This document shows positions 32,971 to 41,770 of a DNA stretch of 64,000 nt, piece by piece. Below the pieces are notes generated by a model, which had not been told where the DNA came from, searched no databases, and saw nothing but the letters and a program-made list of their open reading frames with translations. How positions within the stretch are numbered: position 1 is the stretch's first letter; the number at the start of each line of letters is the position of its first letter. The translations under genes and the position numbers were made by a program. Origin of the DNA: Pseudomonas koreensis (GTDB taxonomy: Bacteria; Pseudomonadota; Gammaproteobacteria; Pseudomonadales; Pseudomonadaceae); assembly GCF_012986595.1 (NCBI RefSeq), contig NZ_JAAQYM010000005.1, forward strand, positions 593,738-657,737, written 5' to 3'.

Positions 32971-32994
32971 AACCCGGCTTCGGCCGGGTTTTTT
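32971..32994 (+). terminator. Intrinsic terminator of the RIO kinase gene
   Basis: Perfect AACCCGGC/GCCGGGTT stem (32971-32978 with 32983-32990), TTCG tetraloop, and T tract to 32994. Confidence 0.95.
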
Positions 32995-33018
32995 GTGCCT
33001 GTTACGCATGGACACCTT

Positions 33019-33102
33019 GTAGGAGCTGCCGAAGGCTGCGATCTTTTGCCCTGGATTTTAAAAGGCCAGATCAACAGATCGCAGCCTTAGGCAGCTCCTA
33101 CA
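33019..33102. repeat. REP doublet, family B
   Basis: TGTAGGAGCTGCCGAAGGCTGCGATC and inverted partner. Its right end lies 4 bp before the AAGGA that serves the following MFS gene. Confidence 0.9.
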
Positions 33103-33106
33103 AGGA

Positions 33107-34327
33107 ATGTATGTGAACGCCTCGCACAACGCCCGCCTGATCATCACCGCCCGGCTGATCTCCGACTTCGGCGCCTTTCTCAACATGGTCGCGCTGGCGA
33201 CTTACGTCTACCTGCTGAGCAACAGCGCCATGAGCGTCGGGATCTTTCTCGCCAGCCGTGTGGGCGGGGGGATTTTTGCCAGTCTGATCGGCACGCGTTT
33301 CTATCGGCGCTGGCATGGTCGGGGGCCGTTGATTGCCTTCGATCTGTTGCGTGCGACGCTGCTCGGCGGGCTGTTGATTCTGCCGGTCAGCCAGCAGGCG
33401 TTACTGTTGCCAGTGATCGCCTTCGGCCTCGGCTTTGGCAACTCGATGTTCGCCATCGGCCTCAACAGCCAGTTGCCGCGATTGATCGAACCGGCGCAGT
33501 TATTGAAAACCAATGCCTGGATCACCTCGGCGTCCTCGGCGGCGATGGTTGGCGGCAGCCTGGTCTCCGGTTTGCTGGTGGCGACATTCGGCTTCGAGAC
33601 GGTGTTCGCGCTCAATGCCGTGACCTACTTGTTGGCAGCGCTGTTGATTGCGCCGTTGCGTTTCGCTGCGCCGGCGGTCAGTGAGCAATCGGCCAGCGAA
33701 GCCGGCGAATGGTCAGCCCTCAAGCAAGGCCTGCGCAGTGCCCCGGTGATCGCCGCGATGCTTGCCGTGACCATGGCCGACACCTTGGGCAGCGCTGCGC
33801 ACAACGTCGGCTTCCCGATCATTTCGAAACTGCTGACACCGGATTCGGCCAGCACCACGCTGGGCCTGATGCTGGCGGTGTGGGCCAGCGGCAAACTGCT
33901 CGGCGCGCGCATTGCCAGCCGTCTCAAGGGCTCGGACAACGTCCACCTCGAGCGACGATTTTTCTTCGGCGTGGCGCTGATGTCTTGCGGCTTTATCCTG
34001 ATGTTCCAGCAACACAGCCTCTTGGGACTTTTGCTGTTTTCATTGCCCGCGGGGTTGGGCGACGGTTTTTCCGAGGTCGGCCTGATGTCGCGCCTGCAAC
34101 GCGAACCGGAGCGGCTGCGCCTGCCGATCTTCAGTTTTCTGACCTTGCTGCAAATGACCGGGTTCGGCGTCGGCATGCTGATTGCCGCGCCGTTTTATGG
34201 CTGGTGGACGCCGGGTGCCGTGGTGCTGCTGTTCCACGGCATTCCGCTCGGCACGTTGTTGACCGTGAAAGGCTTGGCGCTCAGACGCGAGCGGGTTGCG
34301 CGCAGCAGCCCGACGCCAGCTCCTTGA
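33107..34327 (+). CDS. MFS transporter
   Basis: A 406-residue major facilitator with twelve predicted helices and a long central loop (residues 190-215). The N-terminal motif LISDFGAFLNMVALATYVYLL and the loop RVGGGIFASLIGTRFYRRWHGR (a form of motif A) are typical of EntS/drug-efflux-like carriers. The exact substrate cannot be told. A GTG start at 33113 is equally possible, since AAGGA stands six bases before it. The 3' end overlaps the convergent cueR stop by 47 bp, so the two transcripts are antisense there. Confidence 0.85.
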   Translation: MYVNASHNARLIITARLISDFGAFLNMVALATYVYLLSNSAMSVGIFLASRVGGGIFASLIGTRFYRRWHGRGPLIAFDLLRATLLGGLLILPVSQQALLLPVIAFGLGFGNSMFAIGLNSQLPRLIEPAQLLKTNAWITSASSAAMVGGSLVSGLLVATFGFETVFALNAVTYLLAALLIAPLRFAAPAVSEQSASEAGEWSALKQGLRSAPVIAAMLAVTMADTLGSAAHNVGFPIISKLLTPDSASTTLGLMLAVWASGKLLGARIASRLKGSDNVHLERRFFFGVALMSCGFILMFQQHSLLGLLLFSLPAGLGDGFSEVGLMSRLQREPERLRLPIFSFLTLLQMTGFGVGMLIAAPFYGWWTPGAVVLLFHGIPLGTLLTVKGLALRRERVARSSPTPAP

Positions 34328-34694
34328 GAATCGGGCAATCGGGGCGGTGGTCGCCATTGCAGTGTTCGACCAGGTCCTGCAGGGTGTCGCGCAGCTCGCC
34401 GAGTTCGCGGATCTTCTGATTCAACTCGTCGATGTGCTGACGGGCCAGGGCCTTCACATCGGCGCTGGCGCGTTGACGATCCTGCCAGAGGGTCAGCAGC
34501 TTGCCGACTTCTTCCAGAGAAAAACCCAGGTCCCGCGAGCGCTTGATGAACGCCAGTGTGTGCAGGTCGTCGTCGCTGTAGATCCGATAACCGCTGTCGG
34601 TGCGATGGGCAGCCTTGAGCAGGCCGATCGACTCGTAATAGCGGATCATCTTTGCGCTCAGGCCACTGTGCCGGGCCGCTTGGCCGATGTTCAT
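34281..34694 (-). CDS. cueR: Cu(I)-responsive regulator CueR
   Basis: A 137-residue MerR-family activator. The HTH is MNIGQAARHSGLSAKMIRYYESIGLL; a dimerisation helix follows. The metal loop has Cys112 and Cys120 (HCNGDHRPDCPIL), exactly as in E. coli CueR, and a CC pair near the C-terminus. It activates copper export by twisting promoters with a 19-20 bp spacer. Two matching operators lie in this window, before copA and before copZ. The ATG overlaps the copA stop by 4 bp, so cueR is expressed together with copA. Confidence 0.95.
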   Translation of the reverse strand: MNIGQAARHSGLSAKMIRYYESIGLLKAAHRTDSGYRIYSDDDLHTLAFIKRSRDLGFSLEEVGKLLTLWQDRQRASADVKALARQHIDELNQKIRELGELRDTLQDLVEHCNGDHRPDCPILKELASGCCAQPARV

Positions 34695-37084
34695 CGGTGC
34701 TCCTCCAGATCCTTCGGTTTCCAGGTTTTCAACAGTAGCGCATTGCTCACCACACTGACGCTCGACAGCGCCATCGCCGCGCCGGCCAGCACCGGGTTAA
34801 GAAAGCCGAACGCCGCCAGCGGAATGCCGATCAAGTTGTAGACGAAGGCCCAGAACAGGTTCTGACGGATCTTCGCGTAGGTCTTGCGGCTGATCTCCAG
34901 CGCCGCCGGCACCAGCCGTGGATCGCCGCGCATCAGGGTGATGCCGGCGGCATGCATCGCCACGTCGGTGCCGCCGCCCATGGCGATGCCAATGTCGGCG
35001 GCCGCCAGTGCCGGGGCGTCATTGATGCCATCGCCGACCATCGCCACCACCCCGGTTTTCTTCAGTTCGGCGACGGTGGCGGCTTTGTCGGCGGGCAGCA
35101 CTTCGGCGTGCACGCTCTCGATGTCCAAAGCCTCGGCGACCACTTTCGCGCTGCCACGGTTGTCGCCGGTCAGCAGGTGGCTGTGGATACCTCGGGCGGC
35201 CAGTTGCTGCAACGCTTGCAGTGCGCCGGGCTTGAGCGTGTCACCGAAGGCGAACAGTCCGAGCACGCGCGGTTCAGGGCTTTGTTCGATCAGCCAGGAC
35301 AAGGTCCGGCCTTCGCTTTCCCAGGCCAGCGCGGACTCTACGAGGTTGCCGGCGCTGAGGCCGCTTTCTTCAAGCAAGCGCCGATTGCCCAGCGCCAGGC
35401 GCCGCCCCTCAAGATTGCCGGCGATGCCACGGCCGGTCAGGGATTGGCTGTCGCTGACATCCGGCACGCGCAGGTCGCGCTCGGCGGCTGCGTCCAGCAC
35501 GGCTTTGGCCAGTGGATGCTCGCTGCCGCGTTGCAGGGCACCGGCCAGGGTCAGCAGGGTATTTTCATCGCCATCCACGGCGCTGAAATGGGCGATGCGC
35601 GGGGTGCCGGATGTCAGCGTGCCGGTCTTGTCGAAGACCACGTTGTCGACTTCATGGGCACGTTCCAGCGCTTCGGCGTCCTTGATCAGGATGCCGTGAC
35701 GCGCAGCCACACCCGTGCCGGCCATGATCGCCGTCGGGGTGGCGAGCCCCAGGGCGCACGGGCAGGCGATCACCAGCACGGCGACGGCGTTGATCAATGC
35801 GGTTTCCATCGGCGCGCCGTACAGCCACCAGCCGATCAGGGTGGCGAGGGCAAGCAGCAACACGGTGGGAACGAACACCTGGCTGACTTTATCCACCAGT
35901 TTCTGGATCGGCGCTTTCGCCGCCTGGGCGTCTTCCACCAGCCGGATGATCCGCGCCAGCACGCTTTCCGCGCCGAGGGCGGTGGTGCGCACCAGCAGGC
36001 GACCTTCACCGTTGATCGCACCGCCGGTGACCTTGTCGCCGGGCTGTTTCGGCACCGGCAGGCTTTCGCCGCTGATCAAGGCTTCGTCTGCGTGGCTCTG
36101 GCCTTCGAGCACTTCGCCGTCCACCGGGAAACGTTCGCCGGGTTTGACCAGCACGCGGTCATCGAGACGCAGGGCGCTGATCGCCACGTCCTGCTCGCGG
36201 CCGTCGATCACTTGAATCGCCCGTTCCGGGCGCAAGGCTTCGAGGGCGCGGATGGCGCTGGCGGTCTGGCGCTTGGCGCGGCTTTCGAGGTATTTGCCGA
36301 GCAGCACCAGGGCGATCACCACCGCGGACGCTTCGAAATACAGATGCGGCATGCGTCCGGCGGCGGTGGCCCATTCGTACAGGCTCAGGCCATAACCGGC
36401 GCTGGTGCCGAGGGCCACCAGCAAGTCCATGTTGCCGGCACCGGCGCGCACGGCTTTCCACGCGGCGACATAGAAGCGCGCACCGAAAATGAATTGCACC
36501 GGCGTGGCGAGGGCGAATTGCGCCCAGGCCGGGAGCATCCAGTGAATGCCGAACGGTTGCAGCAACATCGGCAACACCAGCGGCAACGCCAGGGCGACCG
36601 CGCAAATCAGCGCCCAGCGCTCATGTTGCAGGCGCCGTTGCGGGTTATCGGTTGTGGGGTGTTCGCTTTGCCAGACGCTGGCCGAGTAGCCGGCCTTGCT
36701 CACGGCGTCGAGCAGCGACTGCGGATCGACCTGACCGAGCAGTTCGAGGTGAGCGCGTTCGTTGGCGAGGTTGACGCTGACGCGTTTGACCCCGGGGACT
36801 TTATTCAGCGCACGCTCGACGCGGCCAACGCACGAGGCGCAGGTCATGCCTTCAATGTTCAGTTCGAGCGTTTGCTGCGGGACGCTGTAACCGGCGCGTT
36901 CAACTGCTTCCATCAATGCCGGCAAGCTGTCGCCGGGGGCCTGGACGCGGGCCTGTTCGGTGGCGAGATTGACGCTGACGGCACTGGCGCCACTGACTTT
37001 GCTCAAGGCTCGCTCGACACGCCCGGCGCAACTGGCGCAGGTCATGCCGGCAATCGGCAGATCGAAAGTGATGGAATCGGACAT
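34691..37084 (-). CDS. copA: Cu(I)-exporting P1B-type ATPase CopA
   Basis: A 797-residue P1B-ATPase. Two N-terminal metal-binding domains carry MTCASC (Cys16/Cys19 and Cys82/Cys85). The membrane CPC motif is ACPCALG, the phosphorylation motif DKTGT, the ATP-binding HP in SEHPLAK, and the hinge GDGINDAPAL. It pumps Cu(I) from the cytosol to the periplasm. First gene of a two-gene unit with cueR, and preceded on its own strand by a CueR operator at 37122-37142. Full length for the family. Confidence 0.96.
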   Translation of the reverse strand: MSDSITFDLPIAGMTCASCAGRVERALSKVSGASAVSVNLATEQARVQAPGDSLPALMEAVERAGYSVPQQTLELNIEGMTCASCVGRVERALNKVPGVKRVSVNLANERAHLELLGQVDPQSLLDAVSKAGYSASVWQSEHPTTDNPQRRLQHERWALICAVALALPLVLPMLLQPFGIHWMLPAWAQFALATPVQFIFGARFYVAAWKAVRAGAGNMDLLVALGTSAGYGLSLYEWATAAGRMPHLYFEASAVVIALVLLGKYLESRAKRQTASAIRALEALRPERAIQVIDGREQDVAISALRLDDRVLVKPGERFPVDGEVLEGQSHADEALISGESLPVPKQPGDKVTGGAINGEGRLLVRTTALGAESVLARIIRLVEDAQAAKAPIQKLVDKVSQVFVPTVLLLALATLIGWWLYGAPMETALINAVAVLVIACPCALGLATPTAIMAGTGVAARHGILIKDAEALERAHEVDNVVFDKTGTLTSGTPRIAHFSAVDGDENTLLTLAGALQRGSEHPLAKAVLDAAAERDLRVPDVSDSQSLTGRGIAGNLEGRRLALGNRRLLEESGLSAGNLVESALAWESEGRTLSWLIEQSPEPRVLGLFAFGDTLKPGALQALQQLAARGIHSHLLTGDNRGSAKVVAEALDIESVHAEVLPADKAATVAELKKTGVVAMVGDGINDAPALAAADIGIAMGGGTDVAMHAAGITLMRGDPRLVPAALEISRKTYAKIRQNLFWAFVYNLIGIPLAAFGFLNPVLAGAAMALSSVSVVSNALLLKTWKPKDLEEHR

Positions 37085-37121
37085 CGGTCGTACTCCCTGT
37101 AGTAGATGCCTACAAGGATCA

Positions 37122-37145
37122 ACCTTGCCATGCGGGCAAGGTCAA
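37122..37145 (-). promoter_or_regulatory. CueR operator and promoter of copA
   Basis: Dyad ACCTTGCC...GGCAAGGT (37122-37142). On the minus strand TTGACC (37140-37145) is 19 bp from a GATCCT -10, the long spacer typical of CueR/MerR promoters. Confidence 0.88.
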
Positions 37146-37162
37146 GCGCCAATCTGCACAGC

Positions 37163-37182
37163 AAAAGATCGGATGATCTTTT
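37163..37182 (-). terminator. Possible weak terminator of the small secreted protein gene
   Basis: AAAAGATC/GATCTTTT stem with a GGAT loop just after the stop of the gene at 37192. Low GC content makes it weak. Confidence 0.4.
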
Positions 37183-37191
37183 ATGGGCGAC

Positions 37192-37575
37192 TCAATACTC
37201 GAGGGCGGCAGGTCGCAGGTACAAGCCCTTGGCATTTGCCGCGATCCGGTATTTCACCACGTCTCCGGCCTTGAGCGAGATGTCCTGCGCGGGCGGTGCC
37301 AGCATGCCTGGTTGGCAACCTGGCACCTGGCCCGGCAACTGTTTCAGACGAATGGAAATCGTGCCGTGGGGCAGATTGAATGAGGTGGTCTGTTCCTGCA
37401 GCAGGCGCCCGGCGAGTTGATCATTGACGAACACGCCAATCTCGCAGGACGTCGGTACTTCCAGGCGCTCGCGCGAGATGATCAGAACCGCGTAGTCCTC
37501 GCCGGTCGCGTTGGCCTGGGGCAGGGCGGCAAAAAGGCTGAGCAAGCCAAACAGGCTGAAAGCTGACCAGCGCAT
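37192..37575 (-). CDS. Secreted hypothetical protein in the copper cluster
   Basis: A 127-residue protein with a Sec signal (MRWSAFSLFGLLSLFAALPQANA) and no lipobox. The mature part has two cysteines (CEIGVFVNDQLAGRLLQEQ and PGCQPG) and a short beta-rich fold with NLPHGTISIRL, vaguely like PEGA/DUF2846 modules. AGGAG eight bases before the ATG at 37575 supports this start over one far upstream. It sits between copA and copZ, on the copA strand, but the copA CueR site lies between them, so it is a separate unit. A copper link is only positional. Confidence 0.68.
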   Translation of the reverse strand: MRWSAFSLFGLLSLFAALPQANATGEDYAVLIISRERLEVPTSCEIGVFVNDQLAGRLLQEQTTSFNLPHGTISIRLKQLPGQVPGCQPGMLAPPAQDISLKAGDVVKYRIAANAKGLYLRPAALEY

Positions 37576-37662
37576 GGCTGAATCTCCTGAGTTTGAGTCA
37601 TTGATGCACGCAGCTTGGCTGAGCGCGACGCCGAATGCCAGCCCGGCAGTTTTTCGCAGAAC

Positions 37663-37693
37663 TTGACCTTGCCACGGTGGCAAGCTCGAGACT
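37663..37693 (+). promoter_or_regulatory. CueR operator and promoter of copZ
   Basis: Dyad ACCTTGCC ... GGCAAGCT (37666-37686) overlapping the -35 TTGACC (37663-37668), with a 19-bp spacer to GAGACT. Same architecture as the copA site. Confidence 0.87.
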
Positions 37694-37723
37694 GGCGGCA
37701 ACCTCACTCAAAGGAGTCAATCC

Positions 37724-37924
37724 ATGCAAGTGTTCAGCGTTCAAGGCATGTCCTGCGGTCACTGTGTCAAAGCCATCACCCACGCGGTGCAGGCCAAGGA
37801 TCCGGCGGCAAATGTGCGGGTCGATCTGGCGGCCAAGGAGGTCGGCGTCGAGAGTTCGCTCAGCCCAGAGCAGGTGATCGAGGTGATCAGCGAAGAGGGC
37901 TACCCGGTAAAACTGGCCGAGTGA
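37724..37924 (+). CDS. copZ: Copper chaperone CopZ (HMA domain)
   Basis: A 66-residue heavy-metal-associated domain protein. Metal site MSCGHC (Cys11, Cys14) and the usual beta-alpha-beta pattern with VRVDLAAKEVGVES and VIEVISEEGYPVKL are complete. It carries Cu(I) in the cytosol to CopA. AAAGGAG is well placed before the ATG. CueR operator at 37666-37686 predicts copper induction. The ATG is about 30 bp after the predicted transcription start. Confidence 0.93.
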   Translation: MQVFSVQGMSCGHCVKAITHAVQAKDPAANVRVDLAAKEVGVESSLSPEQVIEVISEEGYPVKLAE

Positions 37925-37935
37925 TCAATAGCAAA

Positions 37936-38014
37936 AAGATGGCAGCCTGCGGCAGCTCCGACAAGGCACTGTTGTGGCTCCTGTAGGAGCTGCCGAAGGC
38001 TGCGATCTATTGAT
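37936..38014. repeat. REP doublet, family B (degraded left arm)
   Basis: Left arm GGCAGCCTGCGGCAGCTCC is altered; right arm TGTAGGAGCTGCCGAAGGCTGCGATC is intact. Confidence 0.8.
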
Positions 38015-38142
38015 CTTTGCAGGCAAGCTCCACAGTGCAGTTCGTCTGACTTTTTAATAGTTAGCGAGCTATCGGAATGTTCAAGGCGTCCATGCGCGGC
38101 TAGACTGTCGGGCTGCCGACTTCAATCCCACCTGGATGCCTG

Positions 38143-39345
38143 ATGAACTTCCGTACCATTCTGATTCTCGGTGCCCTGAGCGCCTTCGGTCCGCTGGCGA
38201 TCGACTTCTATTTGCCGGCGTTTCCGTCGATGGCGCTGGCCTTCGGTACTGATGAGAAACACGTTCAGCTGACTTTGGCGGCGTACTTTGCCGGCCTGTC
38301 GATCGGGCAATTGCTCTATGGCCCGGTGGCCGACCGTTTTGGGCGGCGTTTGCCGCTGCTGGTCGGCGTTGGCTTGTTTACGCTGGCCTCACTGGCCTGC
38401 GCCTACGCACCGAATCTGGAGTGGCTGATCGGCGCACGCTTCGTCCAGGCTCTGGGCGGTTGCGCGGGGATGGTGATCTCCCGCGCGGTGGTCAGTGACA
38501 AGTGCGATGCCGTCGGTTCGGCGAAAGTCTTCTCGCAATTGATGCTGGTGATGGGCCTGGCGCCGATCCTCGCACCGCTGCTCGGCGGTTTGCTGGTCAA
38601 CACCACGGGCTGGCAGTCGATCTTTCTCACACTCACCGGTTTCAGTGCCCTGGCCGGGCTCGCGGTGGCGCTGGGCCTGCCGGAAAGTCTGCCGGACTAC
38701 GTGCCGCGCCAGCCGTTGTCCGGGGCGCTGCGCCAATACGGCCGCTTGTTCGGTGACCGGGTGTTCCTCGGCCATGCCCTGACCGGCGGCATCGCGGTCG
38801 CCGGGATGTTTTCTTACATCGCCGGCTCACCCTTCGTTTTCATCAAGCTCTACGGCGTGCCGGCCGAGCATTTCGGCTGGTTGTTCGGCACGAATGCGGC
38901 GGGTTTCATTCTTGTCGCTCAGGTCAATGCGCGGCTGCTGGCCAAGCGTGGCCCGGCGTTTCTGCTGGCGCGCGCGGTGTGGGTGTATCTGTTGGCGGGG
39001 GTGACGCTGCTGGCCGTCAGTGCGATGCACACCGAGGCGTTGTGGCCGTTGTTGATTCCCTTGTTCGTGTGCATCGCCAGCCTCGGTTGCATCCTGCCCA
39101 ACGCCTCGGCCTGTGCGATGAACGGCCAGGGTGCGCGCGCCGGCAGTGCCTCGGCGCTGATGGGCTGCCTGCAGTTCAGCGTGGCATCCGGCGCGGCTTC
39201 GCTGGTCGGGATTCTGCACGACGGCAGCGCCATGCCGATGGCCATGGTCATCAGCCTGTGCGGATTACTGGTAGTGAGCGTCGCCATGTACACCCGGCAT
39301 TTGCAGAATGCCCGGGCGCTGGCGCAAGCACAGGCCGAAGCCTGA
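38143..39345 (+). CDS. Bcr/CflA-type multidrug MFS exporter
   Basis: A 400-residue DHA1-family carrier with twelve predicted helices. The N-terminus MNFRTILILGALSAFGPLAIDFYLPAFPSMALAF and the loop YGPVADRFGRRLPLLVG (motif A) followed by FVQALGGCAGMVISRAVVSD (motif C) mark the Bcr/CflA branch. Such proteins export drugs (chloramphenicol, bicyclomycin) or amino acid-like compounds. It stands alone between copZ and a small convergent gene. Substrate unknown. Confidence 0.9.
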   Translation: MNFRTILILGALSAFGPLAIDFYLPAFPSMALAFGTDEKHVQLTLAAYFAGLSIGQLLYGPVADRFGRRLPLLVGVGLFTLASLACAYAPNLEWLIGARFVQALGGCAGMVISRAVVSDKCDAVGSAKVFSQLMLVMGLAPILAPLLGGLLVNTTGWQSIFLTLTGFSALAGLAVALGLPESLPDYVPRQPLSGALRQYGRLFGDRVFLGHALTGGIAVAGMFSYIAGSPFVFIKLYGVPAEHFGWLFGTNAAGFILVAQVNARLLAKRGPAFLLARAVWVYLLAGVTLLAVSAMHTEALWPLLIPLFVCIASLGCILPNASACAMNGQGARAGSASALMGCLQFSVASGAASLVGILHDGSAMPMAMVISLCGLLVVSVAMYTRHLQNARALAQAQAEA

Positions 39346-39349
39346 AATC

Positions 39350-39523
39350 TCAGCCGACGGCGCGTTGCTGTCCGGGTTGGGGAATCTGATGGGGCGCGTG
39401 CAGGCGCGCTTCGAGGGTGCGGGTGAAGGCGAGGGCTTCGGCTTCACTGCGGAATGTCACGGCGTGTTGATCGAGGCGAACTTGCCACTGAGACTTGGCC
39501 ACTTCTTTTATCAGGATCTTCAT
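39350..39523 (-). CDS. Small hypothetical protein
   Basis: A 57-residue protein: MKILIKEVAKSQWQVRLDQHAVTF, SEAEALAFTRTLEARLHAPHQ. GGGAGG six bases before the ATG at 39523 supports translation. It begins beta-strand-like and ends helical, and has no membrane segment. Similar small proteins are common in pseudomonads, with no known role. Convergent with the MFS gene (4 bp apart). Confidence 0.6.
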   Translation of the reverse strand: MKILIKEVAKSQWQVRLDQHAVTFRSEAEALAFTRTLEARLHAPHQIPQPGQQRAVG

Positions 39524-39622
39524 TGCTGACCTCCCTTGCGTAAAAGATGTATCGCAGAGGTTTCGAGTGTAGACCTGAATACGATCGGATTTGTGACAAC
39601 GATCAAGCATCTGACTGACGGC

Positions 39623-39659
39623 AAAAAAACAGCGCCAGCCCTGATGAGGACTGGCGCTG
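39623..39659 (-). terminator. Intrinsic terminator of the reductase gene
   Basis: CAGCGCCAG/CTGGCGCTG stem (39630-39638 with 39651-39659), loop of 12 and seven T on the minus strand. Confidence 0.92.
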
Positions 39660-39677
39660 ATGATGACTGTCGGGTTC

Positions 39678-40691
39678 TCAGAAACTTTCTAAAACAATTT
39701 TGCCCTTGGCCTTGCCGCTTTCCAGCAGCTCATGCGCGCGGCGCAGGTTCGCCGCGTTGATCGTGCCGAAATGCTCGCCCACGGTGGTCTTCAAGGTCCC
39801 CGCGTCAATCAGCTCGGCCACGCGGTTGAGCAGGTTGTGTTGCTCGATCATGTCCGGGGTTTCGAACAGCGAGCGGGTGTACATGAATTCCCAGTGCAGC
39901 GACAGACTCTTGCGCTTGAGCTTGGTCACGTCGAGCGATTTCGGATCGTCGATCAGCGCCAGTTTGCCCTGCGGCGCCAGCGCTTCGACCAGTTGATCGA
40001 GGTGCAGATCGGTCTGGGTCAGGCTGGCAACGTGGGTCACGTGGTCGATTCCGGCGCGCTTGAGTTCTTCGCTCAGCGGCTGGCTGTGGTCAATCACCAG
40101 ATCGGCGCCCAGTTCGCTCACCCAGTCACGGGTCTGCGCGCGGGAAGCGGTGCCGATCACCTTGAGCCCGGTCAACTCGCTGGCCAGTTGAGTGAGGATC
40201 GAACCGACGCCACCAGCGGCGCCGACGATCAGCAGGCTCTGGCCTTCGTCGGTCTTGCCTTCGCGGATCTGCAGGCGTTCGAACAGCAATTCCCAGGCCG
40301 TGATGGCGGTCAGCGGCAGTGCCGCGGCTTCGGCGAAACCGAGGGACTTGGGCATGTGGCCGACGATTCGCTCATCGACCACGTGCAGTTCGCTGTTGCC
40401 GCCGGCGCGAGCAATGGAGCCGGCGTAGAACACCTTGTCGCCGGCCTTGAACAGGCTCACTTCGCTGCCGACCGCCTTGACCACACCGGCCACGTCCCAG
40501 CCCAGCACTTTCGCCGCGCCGTTTTCCGGCGCCACGTTCTGCCGCACCTTGGTGTCGACCGGGTTGACCGAGATGGCTTTGACTTCCACCAGCAGGTCGC
40601 GCGGGCCGGCGACCGGTTCTGGCAGTTCGATGTCCTGCAGGGATTTTTCGTCGCTGATCGGCAGGGAGGCGTAATAGGCAATGGCTTTCAT
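39678..40691 (-). CDS. Zinc-free MDR-type quinone oxidoreductase
   Basis: A 337-residue medium-chain reductase. GroES-like N-domain with KVLGWDVAGVVKAVGSEV and the NADPH-binding LLIVGAAGGVGSILTQLA. The Cys/His set of zinc ADH enzymes is missing, so it belongs to the quinone oxidoreductase/ZADH-like group. It probably reduces small quinones or unsaturated carbonyls. Divergent from a LysR gene with 149 bp between. Terminator at 39623-39659. Confidence 0.88.
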   Translation of the reverse strand: MKAIAYYASLPISDEKSLQDIELPEPVAGPRDLLVEVKAISVNPVDTKVRQNVAPENGAAKVLGWDVAGVVKAVGSEVSLFKAGDKVFYAGSIARAGGNSELHVVDERIVGHMPKSLGFAEAAALPLTAITAWELLFERLQIREGKTDEGQSLLIVGAAGGVGSILTQLASELTGLKVIGTASRAQTRDWVSELGADLVIDHSQPLSEELKRAGIDHVTHVASLTQTDLHLDQLVEALAPQGKLALIDDPKSLDVTKLKRKSLSLHWEFMYTRSLFETPDMIEQHNLLNRVAELIDAGTLKTTVGEHFGTINAANLRRAHELLESGKAKGKIVLESF

Positions 40692-40756
40692 GACTTGCTC
40701 CGTAACGGTAATAGAAGAAGGGCTCAGGTGCTCAAGCCGTGGTTAATCTCGATGGA

Positions 40757-40775
40757 CAGATAATTAGCTATTTCT
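40757..40775. promoter_or_regulatory. Possible LysR operator between reductase and LysR genes
   Basis: Imperfect dyad ATAATTAGCTAT (40760-40771) in the divergent gap. T-N11-A spacing is plausible, but the dyad is weak. Confidence 0.4.
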
Positions 40776-40840
40776 CGACGCGATAAAACCGGCTAAAAGA
40801 GCAGTCTCTTTCAATATATTTTTGATAATCGAGGCTGAGA

Positions 40841-41770
40841 ATGCTGCGTTTCGATGATTTGCAGTTGTTCGTCCGTGCAGCGGATCTGGGCAGCCTGTCG
40901 GCGGCGGCCCGGGTCATGGACATGTCCGCTGCCGTGGCCAGTGCCGCCCTCAAGCGCATCGAACAGCAACTGGGCGCACGCCTGCTGGCGCGCTCGACCC
41001 GCAGCCTGCGCCTGACTGCCGAGGGCGAAGGCTTTCTCGAATACGCGCGCGCCGCTTTGAGTCAACTGGATGAGGGGCGGCGCTACCTGTCGAGCGCGCA
41101 GGATCAGGTCAGCGGGATCCTGCAACTGTCGGCGCCTTCGGACTTCGGCCGCAACCTGTTGCTGCCGTGGCTCGATGAGTTTCAGCGCGAACACCCGAAG
41201 CTGACCGTACGCTTGCTTCTGGGTGATCGCATCGCTGACCTGTTTCGCCAGCCAGTGGACATCGCCTTGCGCTACGGCGCGCCGGAAGACTCCAGCCTGG
41301 TCGCCTTGCCCATCGCACCGGATAATCGACGGGTGCTCTGTGCGTCGCCGGCGTATCTGGCACGTCATGGCGAGCCGCGCCAGCTCGAGCAACTGGCGCA
41401 GCACAATTGCCTGCTGTACATGCTCGGCAGCCGGGTTCATGACCATTGGAGCTTCCATGATGGCAAACGTGAAGTCGGCCTGACGGTCAGCGGTGACCGT
41501 TTCAGTGATGACGCCGACGTGGTGCGCTTGTGGGCAGTGGCAGGGGCGGGGATCGCCTACAAGTCATGGCTCGATGTCGGCGCGGATGTCCTCGCCGGAC
41601 GTCTCAAAGTGCTGCTGCCCGAATTGCTGTGCGAGCGTGCTCCGCTGAATCTGTTGTGCGCCCATCGCGCGCAATTGAGTAAGCCGGTGAACCTTTTAAG
41701 GGAAATGCTCGCCAGCCGATGCGCCGAACTGAGTAGTCAATTTCCGCATTTTCAGAGAGTTGATCATTAG
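40841..41770 (+). CDS. LysR family transcriptional regulator
   Basis: A 309-residue LTTR. HTH LQLFVRAADLGSLSAAARVMDMSAAVASAALKRIEQQLGARLLARSTRSLRLTAEG, and a substrate-binding domain to the end. GAGG six bases before the ATG. Divergent from the quinone reductase gene, which it probably controls. The C-terminus ends close to a 316-bp gap before the ArsR-type gene. Confidence 0.9.
   Translation: MLRFDDLQLFVRAADLGSLSAAARVMDMSAAVASAALKRIEQQLGARLLARSTRSLRLTAEGEGFLEYARAALSQLDEGRRYLSSAQDQVSGILQLSAPSDFGRNLLLPWLDEFQREHPKLTVRLLLGDRIADLFRQPVDIALRYGAPEDSSLVALPIAPDNRRVLCASPAYLARHGEPRQLEQLAQHNCLLYMLGSRVHDHWSFHDGKREVGLTVSGDRFSDDADVVRLWAVAGAGIAYKSWLDVGADVLAGRLKVLLPELLCERAPLNLLCAHRAQLSKPVNLLREMLASRCAELSSQFPHFQRVDH

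Noticed and set aside
34952..37102. Open frame of 716 codons on the plus strand opposite copA
   Set aside because: copA is fully supported on the other strand; the antisense translation is Gln/Gly/His-rich with no domain.
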